From Mailhella massiliensis (GTDB lineage Bacteria > Desulfobacterota > Desulfovibrionia > Desulfovibrionales > Desulfovibrionaceae), in the NCBI RefSeq assembly GCF_900155525.1, contig NZ_LT706951.1, positions 132,129 to 196,128 on the forward strand: a stretch of DNA of 64,000 nt, in the 5' to 3' direction. The notes under the pieces are model-generated. The model had not been told where the DNA came from, searched no databases, and saw only the letters and a list, made by a program, of their open reading frames with translations. Position numbers and translations under genes: made by a program. The first letter of the stretch is position 1, and the number at the start of each line of letters is the position of its first letter. Positions 28,083 to 35,746 of this stretch are shown here, piece by piece.

Positions 28083-28283
28083 ATGGAACGTCTTCTCACC
28101 GAAGCTGAAGCTGGGAAGATTCTCGGCTGGTCCACCGCTACCTTGCAAAATCGCCGCTGGAAAAGGCAGCCGCCGCGTTTCATCAGAATAGGCAGGAGCA
28201 TTCGTTATCGGTCGGAAGACCTGCAGGCATTCCTTGCCGACCACGTCGTCGAGCCCAGGGCTTGCGCGGAGGCGTCCAGATGA
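28083..28283 (+). CDS. AlpA/excisionase-like helix-turn-helix protein
   Basis: A 66-residue protein: LLTEAEAGKILGWSTATLQNRRWKRQPPRFIRIGRSIRYRSEDLQAFL, the MerR-like HTH_17 pattern of AlpA and Xis proteins. In phage satellites such as P4-like elements this kind of protein activates excision or late functions. Its GGAGG ribosome site is locked in the hairpin 28036-28076, so its translation is probably controlled. The next gene overlaps its stop codon. Confidence 0.85.
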   Translation: MERLLTEAEAGKILGWSTATLQNRRWKRQPPRFIRIGRSIRYRSEDLQAFLADHVVEPRACAEASR

Positions 28284-28453
28284 GGATTTCGCCGCTTTTC
28301 GGAAAGCTGAAGCCTGTTTGTGAGCAATGTCAGTGGTTCAGGGCCGTCCTGTTGGAGTCCGGCCGCACGCGTCGATTCTGCGAGCTCAAGGGGGAGAAAC
28401 TGCGCCCCTATAGCGAGGTCTGCGCCTCGTTCGAGGAGGCCGTGGATGAGTAA
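28280..28453 (+). CDS. Small four-cysteine protein (possible zinc ribbon)
   Basis: A 57-residue protein, MRISPLFGKLKPVCEQCQWFRAVLL, with CxxC and two more cysteines in RRFCELKG and YSEVCASF. The spacing suggests a small zinc-binding fold. It overlaps the AlpA-like gene by ATGA and has GGAGG seven bases upstream, so it is probably made from the same message. Function unknown; similar short Cys proteins are frequent in prophages. Confidence 0.65.
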   Translation: MRISPLFGKLKPVCEQCQWFRAVLLESGRTRRFCELKGEKLRPYSEVCASFEEAVDE

Positions 28454-28492
28454 TTCCTTGACTTCGGACCGCGCGTGGGGCACAGTGAAGAC

Positions 28493-28690
28493 CCCAAACT
28501 TCGTGAGGCGTCACAAGCGCCTTTCCTGTCTCCCGAGGACGGGAAAAAGTCTTGTCGTATATTCTGCCTATCATGCCGCCGGTGTATCCATCGGCAGGCT
28601 TGCACATGTTGGCGAGAAACTACGTCCGGGATTCCGCGAGGGCCCGGCGGCTTCACGAAGGCCGGGGAGCGTAGTTTCTCGCCTCTTTTT
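28493..28690 (+). ncRNA. Structured RNA with terminator, flanked by a 16-bp repeat
   Basis: The segment starts with CCCAAACTTCGTGAGG (28493-28508), whose copy lies at 28700-28715. It holds small hairpins (28506-28522, 28532-28543, 28576-28598) and a large one with a perfect 14-base stem, GGCGAGAAACTACG (28611-28624) and CGTAGTTTCTCGCC (28669-28682), followed by TCTTTTTG. The apical part contains TCACGAAG (28653-28660), complementary to CTTCGTGA in both repeats. It lies between regulator and replication genes. The reading frame across it stays open from 28446, but the strong structure and lack of any protein pattern favour RNA. Confidence 0.55.
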
Positions 28691-28721
28691 GTTTAAACTC
28701 CCAAACTTCGTGAGGTCCATC

Positions 28722-29021
28722 ATGTCTGATTCTTCTGTGAATCGCCGAGTTTCTCCCCGTTCTCTCCCCTCCAGTCTTACCCATTTCAGCCGCTCGGATG
28801 CCTTGGAAAGTGCTCGTTCGTTGGCGCGGTTCCTGCAAGATGCAACCGAAGCAATGGCGCTCTCGGATGCGCTGAACAAGCGGACCGCGTACGGACTGTT
28901 TCAGTGCTTCGAACTTCTGAATGACAAGTTAGACATTGCGTCCGGAGCGTACCAATTCCCCCTCGCTGGCAAGTTTGATGACCCGGAGCTGTGTCATAGC
29001 GCGGAGGAAGACAATGTTTAA
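28722..29021 (+). CDS. Small protein of unknown function at the head of the replication operon
   Basis: A 99-residue protein, MSDSSVNRRVSPRSLPSSLTHFSRSDALESARSLARFLQDATEAMALSDALNKRTAYGLFQCFELLNDKL, with a basic start and a helical remainder. The ribosome site GTGAGG is part of the second 16-bp repeat (28700-28715), so pairing of that repeat with the upstream RNA would block it. The frame is also open back to an ATG at 28446 (192 residues), but the extra part covers the terminator hairpin and is not protein-like. No known family. Confidence 0.55.
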   Translation: MSDSSVNRRVSPRSLPSSLTHFSRSDALESARSLARFLQDATEAMALSDALNKRTAYGLFQCFELLNDKLDIASGAYQFPLAGKFDDPELCHSAEEDNV

Positions 29022-29181
29022 CGCTTTCCGTTTTTCCGAGGACAAACTGCTCAGGCTGGGGACGTGCCTTGTGGGGCTGACGGTTCTTTTCACCGTGGCC
29101 GTACTGGCTTTCTGCAACGGGCAAGATGAAGAGCTTGCCGCCCACGGCGTGAACCTCCAGCAGATGGTGGAGGTGCGCTGA
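29014..29181 (+). CDS. Small single-span membrane protein
   Basis: A 55-residue protein with one hydrophobic helix (LLRLGTCLVGLTVLFTVAVLAFC, about residues 12-34) and a short acidic tail. It overlaps both neighbours by a few bases (start inside the previous stop region, stop TGATG shared with the replication gene), so it belongs to a tightly packed operon. GGAGGA precedes it. Function unknown. Confidence 0.6.
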   Translation: MFNAFRFSEDKLLRLGTCLVGLTVLFTVAVLAFCNGQDEELAAHGVNLQQMVEVR

Positions 29182-31532
29182 TGACGGATAACAAACTTCT
29201 GACTCAGGCTCTGGATTATATCATGCGCGGCTGGCACGTTTTTCCATGCCGAGAACAAACGGTTCTTGATGAAGATGGCCAGGAACGTTTCAAGGCGAAG
29301 GCTCCTTATATCGGTTCCGGCTTCAAGGAAGCCACGACAGGTGAGGCTGCTGTCCGCGAGTGGTGGAGACGCTGGCCCAATGCGCTTATAGGCGTATCGA
29401 CTGGCCCCAGTGGATTGCTGGTGATCGATTTGGATAGCAAGAATGGCGTGGACGGCACGGCCAGTTTCGCGGAAGTGTGCGCCGCCCATGGCGGCATTCC
29501 CAAGACGTTTACGGTGAGGACGCAGTCCGGCGGGCTTCACTACTATTTCAAGCGTCCTGCGGGCGTATCCGTGCCGAGCAAGAACGGCTGGCTTCCCGGC
29601 GTCGATGTGCGGGCAGATACAGGCTACATTATCGCGCCGCCTTCTAAAATTGTGGGCGGCGGTACTTACGCTGTGGAAGAACTGCGAGCGGTGGAAGACG
29701 CGCCTCAGTGGCTTGTGGAGGCTCTGAACACCTCGGATTGGACGGACAGACCAAGAGGCGAAAAACGTTCTTTCTGTGGAGTGTCCACGCCTTATGCTCT
29801 GGCCGCGTTCCAGCGTGAACTGGCCGCCGTTGAAACGGCCCCGGAGGGGGAGAGAAACGCAACTCTGAACGTTTGCGCTCTGCGTCTTTGGGAGTTTGTA
29901 GCCGGTGGTGAGCTTCGGGAGGATGACGTACAGGCCGGGCTTGAACGAGCTGCCGAGAAGTGCGGACTCTCCCAGAGTGAGACACTCAAAACCATCGCCA
30001 GCGCAAAACGCAAGGGCATGGAACATCCTCGAAACACGCCGAACAAAAACGCGGCTTCTGTTGTGAGCGAAGACGAGCCGCCCCTGCCGTTGCGTCGTCC
30101 GCCGAAGGAACAGGCGCCATATCCTACGGAGTGTTTCCTCGATTTCGAGCAGGCCCTTGTGGACGTGTCCAGCGGGTTGAACGTGCCTGTCTCCATGGCT
30201 GGAAATTCCATGCTGGGGGTTCTCGACCTGCTCACTCAGCCCATTGCCAATGTGCGGACGAGGCGTTTTTCAGCCACGCCGTTGTCGCTCTATCTGATGA
30301 GCGTCGCCGAGAGCGGGGATGGTAAGAGTGAAACTGAAAACGTATTCATGAAGCCCATTGAACGCCATGAAAGGGAACAAAAAGAGGCGTACGACAGGGC
30401 GTACAAGGACTATCTTGCCGAGCGCGCCGCCTATGAACGGGAACTCGACCGACTGAAAAGAAAGAAGCAGTCCCGTGAAGTCTATCGGGAAGAGCTTAAA
30501 GAGCTCATGAAAGAGGAGCCGAAGGCCCCGCTTGCTCCCATTTTTACCATAGGGGACACGAATATCGAAGGGCTTTACCGATTCCTTGCCGAGGGCAAGC
30601 CGCACGTCGGACTGTTTACGGACGAAGGTGCAAGGCTTTTTGGCGGCACGGCGTTTTCTCAGGACAACGCGCAAAAGACCGTAGGCGCGCTGACCGCCGT
30701 ATGGTCCGGTAAGGCGTTGGACAAGATGCGCTATGGCGACGGAACAACAAAGCTCTTTGACAGGCGGGTTTGCTCTAACATAATGATGCAGCCAATTATT
30801 GCGGAAAAGCTGTTTTCCGATTCGCTGTTGTCCGGGCAGGGATATTTGTGCCGTCAACTCATTACCTGGCCGGCGCCGATGATGAAAAGCTCTTCGCAGG
30901 TGAGCGTGGAAAACCTGCAATCTCTGAAAGTCTATTATGATGCCTGCGAGCGTCTGCTTGCCGTTCCTCTGAAACGGGATTCGGAGACCGGGGGCATTAT
31001 TTTTGATGAGCTCATCTTATCCGATGAAGCCCACGCGGAATACGACCGCTTCTTCGACCACATCGAGGCGGCAAGGCAGCCGGAAGGCGAGTATGCGCCG
31101 GTGAACGGATACGCCAAGAGAGCCGCCGAACAGGCTCTGCGAATAGCTGGCGTTCTGACGCTGGCCCACGCCCCTGCCTGTCGCGTGGTTGACCTGGAAC
31201 ATATGGTTGCCGGCATCAATCTGGCGGATTGGTATCTCGACGAGATTTTGAGGATTACGTTGGACGATATGGCCAGTCCGGAGATTTTGCGAGCGGAGAA
31301 GCTGCTCCAGTGGTATGTGACACGCGGTATCAAAACAACCTCTCTTCGCCAGGTGCTGCGTTATGGTCCAAGCTCCCTGCGAGAGAAGAAGGAAGTGGAA
31401 GCCGCTATCAGTACGCTTCTTGACCATGGCTGGCTTGTCGTTATCCCCGGTGGCGCTGAGGTCTGGGAGGGCGCCGATAGTCCCCGCAAGGTGCGCAAGG
31501 CATGGAGAGTTCGGATAGAGTATGCCATTTAA
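29181..31532 (+). CDS. Replication protein: PrimPol primase domain plus DUF3987 helicase-like domain
   Basis: A 783-residue protein. Residues about 5-180 are a bifunctional primase/polymerase domain (GWHVFPCR, AVREWWRRWPNALIGVSTGPSGLLVIDLDSKNG, TVRTQSGGLHYYFKRP, GVDVRADTGYIIAPPS) with the metal-binding Asp pair in VIDLD. Residues about 310-640 are DUF3987, with a P-loop-like ESGDGKSE near 377, a Lys/Glu-rich coiled segment and FTDEGARLFGG. The two together are the usual self-replication protein of phage satellites and islands: primer synthesis and duplex opening at the element's own origin. It starts in the stop of the previous gene and is followed by the iterons at 31573. Confidence 0.9.
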   Translation: MTDNKLLTQALDYIMRGWHVFPCREQTVLDEDGQERFKAKAPYIGSGFKEATTGEAAVREWWRRWPNALIGVSTGPSGLLVIDLDSKNGVDGTASFAEVCAAHGGIPKTFTVRTQSGGLHYYFKRPAGVSVPSKNGWLPGVDVRADTGYIIAPPSKIVGGGTYAVEELRAVEDAPQWLVEALNTSDWTDRPRGEKRSFCGVSTPYALAAFQRELAAVETAPEGERNATLNVCALRLWEFVAGGELREDDVQAGLERAAEKCGLSQSETLKTIASAKRKGMEHPRNTPNKNAASVVSEDEPPLPLRRPPKEQAPYPTECFLDFEQALVDVSSGLNVPVSMAGNSMLGVLDLLTQPIANVRTRRFSATPLSLYLMSVAESGDGKSETENVFMKPIERHEREQKEAYDRAYKDYLAERAAYERELDRLKRKKQSREVYREELKELMKEEPKAPLAPIFTIGDTNIEGLYRFLAEGKPHVGLFTDEGARLFGGTAFSQDNAQKTVGALTAVWSGKALDKMRYGDGTTKLFDRRVCSNIMMQPIIAEKLFSDSLLSGQGYLCRQLITWPAPMMKSSSQVSVENLQSLKVYYDACERLLAVPLKRDSETGGIIFDELILSDEAHAEYDRFFDHIEAARQPEGEYAPVNGYAKRAAEQALRIAGVLTLAHAPACRVVDLEHMVAGINLADWYLDEILRITLDDMASPEILRAEKLLQWYVTRGIKTTSLRQVLRYGPSSLREKKEVEAAISTLLDHGWLVVIPGGAEVWEGADSPRKVRKAWRVRIEYAI

Positions 31533-31854
31533 GCCTAGTGTGAATTTGCGTGATTTACGCGCTAAGAGGGCTGCGACAACAGCGACAAGTGCGACAAAAA
31601 CTCCCGCAGACGTTTCCCCGGAAGTGTTTGCGGGAGGGCCGCCCATGCTCGCACCGGACGTTCCGGACTGGGAGAGGTTCTGCGGACACTATCCGCATTG
31701 CGATGAGGTGAACTGCCCTCATTATGAACCGGAGAAGGATTGCTGGTGTTGGCTTTGGGAAGCCTGCTACCCCGGCGAGGTGCGGTGGTATTCTTGGGAT
31801 GAAGCCATGCAACATGTACAGAACTTAGAGGAGAAGTTATGCTTGAAAAGTTAG
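31522..31854 (+). CDS. Cysteine-rich small protein
   Basis: A 110-residue protein that overlaps the replication gene by 11 bases. The basic start (MPFKPSVNLRDLRAKRAATTATSATKTP) is encoded by the iteron array at 31573-31597. The second half is rich in Cys, His and Trp: FCGHYPHCDEVNCPHYEPEKDCWCWLWEACYP, a likely metal-binding fold. It may be an accessory replication or excision factor, but no family is recognised. Confidence 0.55.
   Translation: MPFKPSVNLRDLRAKRAATTATSATKTPADVSPEVFAGGPPMLAPDVPDWERFCGHYPHCDEVNCPHYEPEKDCWCWLWEACYPGEVRWYSWDEAMQHVQNLEEKLCLKS
31573..31597 (+). repeat. GCGACAA iterons, copy 2 (candidate replication origin)
   Basis: Three perfect GCGACAA copies at 31573, 31582 and 31591, exactly nine bases apart, directly after the replication protein gene. 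Confidence 0.7.
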
Positions 31855-32072
31855 AAGTTACGTTTGGGGAATATGAAGAGACGCGCTTGGTAAACGGTAA
31901 GGAATTACAAGTTGCCTATATGGACGAATTTCAGGTCATGGATGCGTTGTTGCTGTCTGCCGACAAAATTCTGAAAGAAGGATGGGATAGTGGGGCGGTT
32001 GAGCTGCTTCTGAACGCACGGGAATGTATCAAGTCGTTAAGGAATCTTATTATATTGAGGCTTGACGAGTGA
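31839..32072 (+). CDS. Small acidic protein of unknown function
   Basis: A 77-residue protein, MLEKLEVTFGEYEETRLVNGKELQVAYMDEFQVMDALLLSADKILKEGWDSGAVELLLNARECIKSLRN, with a short beta start and a helical end. It has GAGGAG upstream and overlaps the Cys-rich gene by 16 bases. A terminator follows at 32138, ending the early operon. No family is recognised. Confidence 0.6.
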   Translation: MLEKLEVTFGEYEETRLVNGKELQVAYMDEFQVMDALLLSADKILKEGWDSGAVELLLNARECIKSLRNLIILRLDE

Positions 32073-32137
32073 AGGCCATACAGGAGGCCGCAGGAGACCA
32101 TATAACGACATAACTTTTATTTTTCACAGTTTGCAAA

Positions 32138-32173
32138 GGGGCTGTTCCGTAAAATCGGAGCGGCTCCTTTTTT
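32138..32173 (+). terminator. Terminator closing the replication operon
   Basis: GGGGCTGTTCCG (32138-32149) pairs with CGGAGCGGCTCC (32156-32167) along 12 bases (some GU pairs), then TTTTTTATTTT. Confidence 0.88.
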
Positions 32174-32238
32174 ATTTTATGCCGCAGGTTTTTACCATGG
32201 TACCAAATAACTAAAGAAGAAATGGTGGAGAAATGGAG

Positions 32239-32694
32239 ATGACTACCAGTAAGAGTTCGCCGGATATGGCGAAGAGAGACAGCCGGGGGCGTTTTGTAAA
32301 GGGCAGTATCGGCAACCCGAAGGGGCGGCCCGTCGGTGCAACGTGTCGGGCGCTCAGAATTGCGCGTGATGCTGCGGAAAAGGTGGCTCTGCCCATGCTG
32401 ATACAGGCGGCGGAAGTGGGCGACCTGGAAGCCTGCAAGACGCTGATTGCCTATGGACTGCCGCGGCAGAAGCCGGTCGAGGTGCCGGAGCCTGTCAATA
32501 TTCCTGACGGGAGCGCCGGGGAACAGGCCCGCGCCGTACTCGGCGAAGTGGCGGAGGGGCGTTTGTCCATTGAGGCAGGGGCAAGGCTTCTGGACGCCCT
32601 GAAGGCCAGAACGCAAATCGAGATGACGACGGACTTTGAAAACAGACTTGCCGCTCTGGAAGCGGCGTATGGAGGAAAAACGAATGGCCGGTGA
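32239..32694 (+). CDS. DUF5681 protein (small terminase-like)
   Basis: A 151-residue protein whose N-terminus reads RDSRGRFVKGSIGNPKGRPVGATCRA, the DUF5681 signature, followed by helices (ADAAEKVALPMLIQAAEVGDLEACKTLIAYGLPRQKP). DUF5681 proteins usually stand beside phage terminase genes and are thought to act as DNA-recognising partners. Here no large terminase follows, so it may direct the packaging machine of a helper phage. GGTGGAG precedes the ATG at 32239; an ATG at 32233 is too close to it. This gene opens the second (late) operon. Confidence 0.75.
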   Translation: MTTSKSSPDMAKRDSRGRFVKGSIGNPKGRPVGATCRALRIARDAAEKVALPMLIQAAEVGDLEACKTLIAYGLPRQKPVEVPEPVNIPDGSAGEQARAVLGEVAEGRLSIEAGARLLDALKARTQIEMTTDFENRLAALEAAYGGKTNGR

Positions 32695-32899
32695 CATGGA
32701 AAAACGGCTTGCCCGACTGGAGCGTGAGAAACGCGGATTGCAGGGGTTCACCTGCTGTTGGAAGCCGGATGCAACGGTGCAGGGGGCCCGCCTCGGGGAA
32801 GAAGTCATGGAACGACTTTCCGGTGAGACGGCAGAGGATTTTGTGAAAAGAGTGTTCGATACCTGGGACTCCGCCGGTGGTTTCATCGAGTGGATATAG
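32684..32899 (+). CDS. Small protein of unknown function
   Basis: A 71-residue protein, MAGDMEKRLARLEREKRGLQGFTCCWKP, then a helical part ending DTWDSAGGFIEWI. It overlaps the DUF5681 gene by 11 bases and has GGAGG eight bases upstream. The basic, coiled start suggests a partner of the DUF5681 protein. Not recognised. Confidence 0.55.
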   Translation: MAGDMEKRLARLEREKRGLQGFTCCWKPDATVQGARLGEEVMERLSGETAEDFVKRVFDTWDSAGGFIEWI

Positions 32900-32912
32900 G
32901 AGAATGAAGATT

Positions 32913-33110
32913 ATGAAGGGACGTTGGGAAAAGTCTTGCTATGCCTGCTGTCGCATGGCGGCTCGTATGGCGGCAGGGAAAAACATGACACGGGAACAGT
33001 TCGAGCAGGGCGTTGCCGCATTTATGCCTGTGGGTTGGATGTGTGAGCCGCGACTTGTTGAAAGCGCATGGCGTGCGGTGCAGGAAGAAAAGGAGGCCAG
33101 GCATGGCTAG
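32913..33110 (+). CDS. Small protein of unknown function
   Basis: A 65-residue protein starting MKGRWEKSCYACCRMAARMAAGKNMTREQFEQGVAAFMPVGWMCEP. GGAG stands ten bases before this ATG; another ATG at 32904 would be too close. The stop overlaps the next gene. It has a short basic start and two cysteine pairs. No known family. Confidence 0.5.
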   Translation: MKGRWEKSCYACCRMAARMAAGKNMTREQFEQGVAAFMPVGWMCEPRLVESAWRAVQEEKEARHG

Positions 33111-34083
33111 AGTGTATAACGAATTTGCTCCGGCGGCTGATGTTGCCATGGCGAATAGTGAGGCCGTGGAAAGAAGGATTGCAGAGACCGCGGAGCCTGC
33201 CGTTCCTGCGAGGCCGAAGACGGAGCTTGAAAAGAGCCAGGACGCCTATCGGATACAGATTGCGGAAGTCCGTTGCGGGGAGGAATCGCGCTGTCTGGCG
33301 GCGTATGAGAGGCTTTCCGCATTGTCGCGTGACCTCATGCTTGCCGAGGCGGAAGAGGCCGTCAAGGTCGCTGAGCAGATAGGAGGACAGCCGGAAACGA
33401 TTCCCCACCTGCCGGAGTTTGTGGCCGAGTGCGGATACTTGGACGTTGCGGAGATACGCAAGGTGGATGTTCGCAAGGCGGCCGCTGCTCTGGAACGAGT
33501 GCTTGCCGTGGAGACAAGGCTTTCCGAACTCATGGAGGCATTGCACAAGCGCAGGGCAGAAGCCGAGGCACAGACGGTCGAGAATACCGGAATCAAAGAG
33601 CAGATTGCGGAACTGGAACGGCGCAGGCTGGACGCTGCGCTCCATGGCCTTGAGCACGTGGAACTTGATGCACAGATTCTCGCCCTTTACCAGCAGGAGG
33701 ACGGAAACAAACGCCTGGGGCGTTTTGCTGCCGGTGAACTGGCCGCCATTGAAGAAAAGACGCAGACCATAAGTTCCGCCTTGGAAGCTGTGACCAGTCT
33801 GAAAACCAAAGTCAGGCAAGTCAAGATTGTTTTCGACGCCTGTGTCGCCGCCGTGTCTTTCAATACGGCTGCCGAAGCGCTGGCCCATGCTGCGCGCGAA
33901 TTTGAGGCGGTGAAGGCCGAAGCTGAAAAGCTGCGGGGAGTTGTCCGTCTGCCGGAAACTACGCTGAAGAAATACAAGCTGATGATTCCCGTATTGCGGT
34001 ATCGCTGGTCTGTCTCTGACGGTAACGGCGGTCTCCAGCGCGTGAGCGTACGGGACGGGCTTCTTTTCTGTGACTGGATGTAA
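33103..34083 (+). CDS. Coiled-coil protein of the virion-like operon
   Basis: A 326-residue, almost fully helical protein (long Ala/Glu/Leu/Arg stretches, about residues 30-290), with a beta-like end KYKLMIPVLRYRWSVSDGNGGLQRVSVRDGLLFCDWM. AGGAGG stands six bases before the ATG, which lies inside the previous gene. Just ahead of two ejection-like proteins it may be a structural or scaffold partner of them. There is no signal peptide and no family that I recognise. Confidence 0.6.
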   Translation: MARVYNEFAPAADVAMANSEAVERRIAETAEPAVPARPKTELEKSQDAYRIQIAEVRCGEESRCLAAYERLSALSRDLMLAEAEEAVKVAEQIGGQPETIPHLPEFVAECGYLDVAEIRKVDVRKAAAALERVLAVETRLSELMEALHKRRAEAEAQTVENTGIKEQIAELERRRLDAALHGLEHVELDAQILALYQQEDGNKRLGRFAAGELAAIEEKTQTISSALEAVTSLKTKVRQVKIVFDACVAAVSFNTAAEALAHAAREFEAVKAEAEKLRGVVRLPETTLKKYKLMIPVLRYRWSVSDGNGGLQRVSVRDGLLFCDWM

Positions 34084-34105
34084 GGCGTTCTGATTTCCTC
34101 CATAT

Positions 34106-34143
34106 GGGGAGGCCCGGATTCTTGCTCCCTGCCGGGCTTCCCC
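34106..34143 (+). promoter_or_regulatory. Strong hairpin without T-run
   Basis: GGGGAGGCCCGG (34106-34117) pairs with CCGGGCTTCCCC (34132-34143). It lies between the coiled-coil gene and the first ejection-like gene. Without a T tail it may be a processing or pause site. Confidence 0.45.
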
Positions 34144-34162
34144 ACAACGTTACGAGACGAAT

Positions 34163-35746
34163 ATGATACGAGTTCGTACCTACGATACACAACCCAAAGA
34201 GATAAAGGTTCCCGGTGTTCAACCGGGCAGCGCCTTCCCTGTGGTGCGTGACGTTTCCAATACCGAAGGTCGGAAAACGTTAGAGGTGATGCTGGATGCC
34301 GGAACGAAACTGACCGGCATTGCCGCCAAGGAATACGTCAAAGATGAGACGGCCCGCGTGTCGTCTGCGCTCTTGGACTTTCAGGGGCAGCTTGCCGCCG
34401 AGAAGGCCCGGTATATGCAGAAGAACAAGGGGAAGGATGCTCTCAATGCCGGGGAAGACTTCGGCGGTTTTGCCCGCGAGACCATGAGCCGCGTCAAGGC
34501 CGAACACGGTTTTTCCGGGCGCTTTGACGAGATGTTTACGGAACAGGCTGCCGGCACTGCACTCAACTTCACCGAGCAGGGCATGAGCTATGCCCGGCAG
34601 CAGAGAGACGCGTTCAATCAGTCCGTCCGGGAAAGCGAAATATCGGCCTACATGAACGATGTGGCGGAAAACTACAACAATCCCGATTGGCTTCAATATA
34701 ATTCCGCTTTGTTCGACAAGCGGATGGAAGACCTGAACCCCGGCATGGATAACCGGGCGCTGTTGGGGGAAGTCCATCAGAAGGCCGCGGTGAGCATCGT
34801 GAACACCTATCTCGGCAAAGGTGACCTTGCCGGGGCGAGACAGGCGGCAGAGCAGTACGGCGACTATCTGGGGGCGCAGAAGAACGCCATGCTGGGCAAG
34901 ATACGCGACGAGTCCATATCGCAGATGCGCCTTGCCATGAGCATGGACGAGTACAATCACCGCATTGCCGAACGCAACCGGAAAGCGCAGGCCGATGAGG
35001 CCGAGAAGAGTCTTACCGACCTCTATATGAGCGGCGGCCTTTCCGTTTCCGATGTGAGGAACGCGCGTTCCGTACTTTCGCCGGACGATTATCGGGCATG
35101 GACGGAGCGTGCGGTCAGGGGCTGGGAACCGGCATCGAGAGATGAGCCTTCCGTGTTCGTCAGCCTGACGGACAAGGCGCTCCGCGGGGAAGATGTGACG
35201 CAGGAGGCGAAACAGGCATATCTCGACGGAAAAATAACTCAATCCACATTTATCAACCTGACCACGAGAGAGCGGGACGCCGAGACGGACGAGCTTTCCG
35301 CCTACATTTCCAACGCCCTGAAGCCGTCTCCGTTGAATCCGGAAACGGGCCGAGCCGAGAGCTACGCGAACGCCATGGATGAATGGAATCAATGGCTGAG
35401 GCGTCACAAGGACGCAGGGTATCAGGAGAAGCGCGACATGGCGCAGTCCATTGCCCGCCGGTACAGCTTTATGGACAGGGGCAGTATGAGCCTGACCATG
35501 CCCATGCCACGTTTCTTTGAAGGCGCGCGTGGGGACATGAACATGACCACGCTCAAAGAGGCGGCCGTGAGGACGGAAGCGGCCTATGCCGCCGGGCGTC
35601 TGTCCGAGGAAGAATATGACGAGCAGTGCCAGATTATAGAGAACCTTCGGCAGACGCTTGCCCGGCTGGGGCAGAATGGAACGGAGAAGACAGAGCGGGA
35701 CAGGCCGGGACAGGCACGGAAGTCTTTTAATTACGGGGTGGAATAA
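34163..35746 (+). CDS. Phage internal virion/ejection-like protein, about 58 kDa
   Basis: A 527-residue helical protein: MIRVRTYDTQPKEIKVPGVQPGSAF, LTGIAAKEYVKDETARVSSALLDFQGQLAAEKARYMQ, then long helices with MSYARQQRDAFNQSVRESEISAYMNDVAENY. The size, helical content and order before a much larger partner resemble the internal core/ejection proteins of podoviruses (T7 gp14-gp15-like proteins), which pass into the host with the DNA. The assignment rests on general resemblance, not a strict motif. It starts 79 bases after the coiled-coil gene with a weak ribosome site and shares TAATG with the next gene. Confidence 0.6.
   Translation: MIRVRTYDTQPKEIKVPGVQPGSAFPVVRDVSNTEGRKTLEVMLDAGTKLTGIAAKEYVKDETARVSSALLDFQGQLAAEKARYMQKNKGKDALNAGEDFGGFARETMSRVKAEHGFSGRFDEMFTEQAAGTALNFTEQGMSYARQQRDAFNQSVRESEISAYMNDVAENYNNPDWLQYNSALFDKRMEDLNPGMDNRALLGEVHQKAAVSIVNTYLGKGDLAGARQAAEQYGDYLGAQKNAMLGKIRDESISQMRLAMSMDEYNHRIAERNRKAQADEAEKSLTDLYMSGGLSVSDVRNARSVLSPDDYRAWTERAVRGWEPASRDEPSVFVSLTDKALRGEDVTQEAKQAYLDGKITQSTFINLTTRERDAETDELSAYISNALKPSPLNPETGRAESYANAMDEWNQWLRRHKDAGYQEKRDMAQSIARRYSFMDRGSMSLTMPMPRFFEGARGDMNMTTLKEAAVRTEAAYAAGRLSEEEYDEQCQIIENLRQTLARLGQNGTEKTERDRPGQARKSFNYGVE

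Noticed and set aside
28493-28715. Retron or diversity-generating element
   Set aside because: A structured RNA and repeats are present, but there is no reverse transcriptase gene in the window.
28446-28721. N-terminal extension of the gene at 28722
   Set aside because: The frame is open, but the region forms strong hairpins with a T-run and reads as low-quality protein; GTGAGG before 28722 is a better start. Kept as an alternative because the 207-base spacing between the repeats is a multiple of three.
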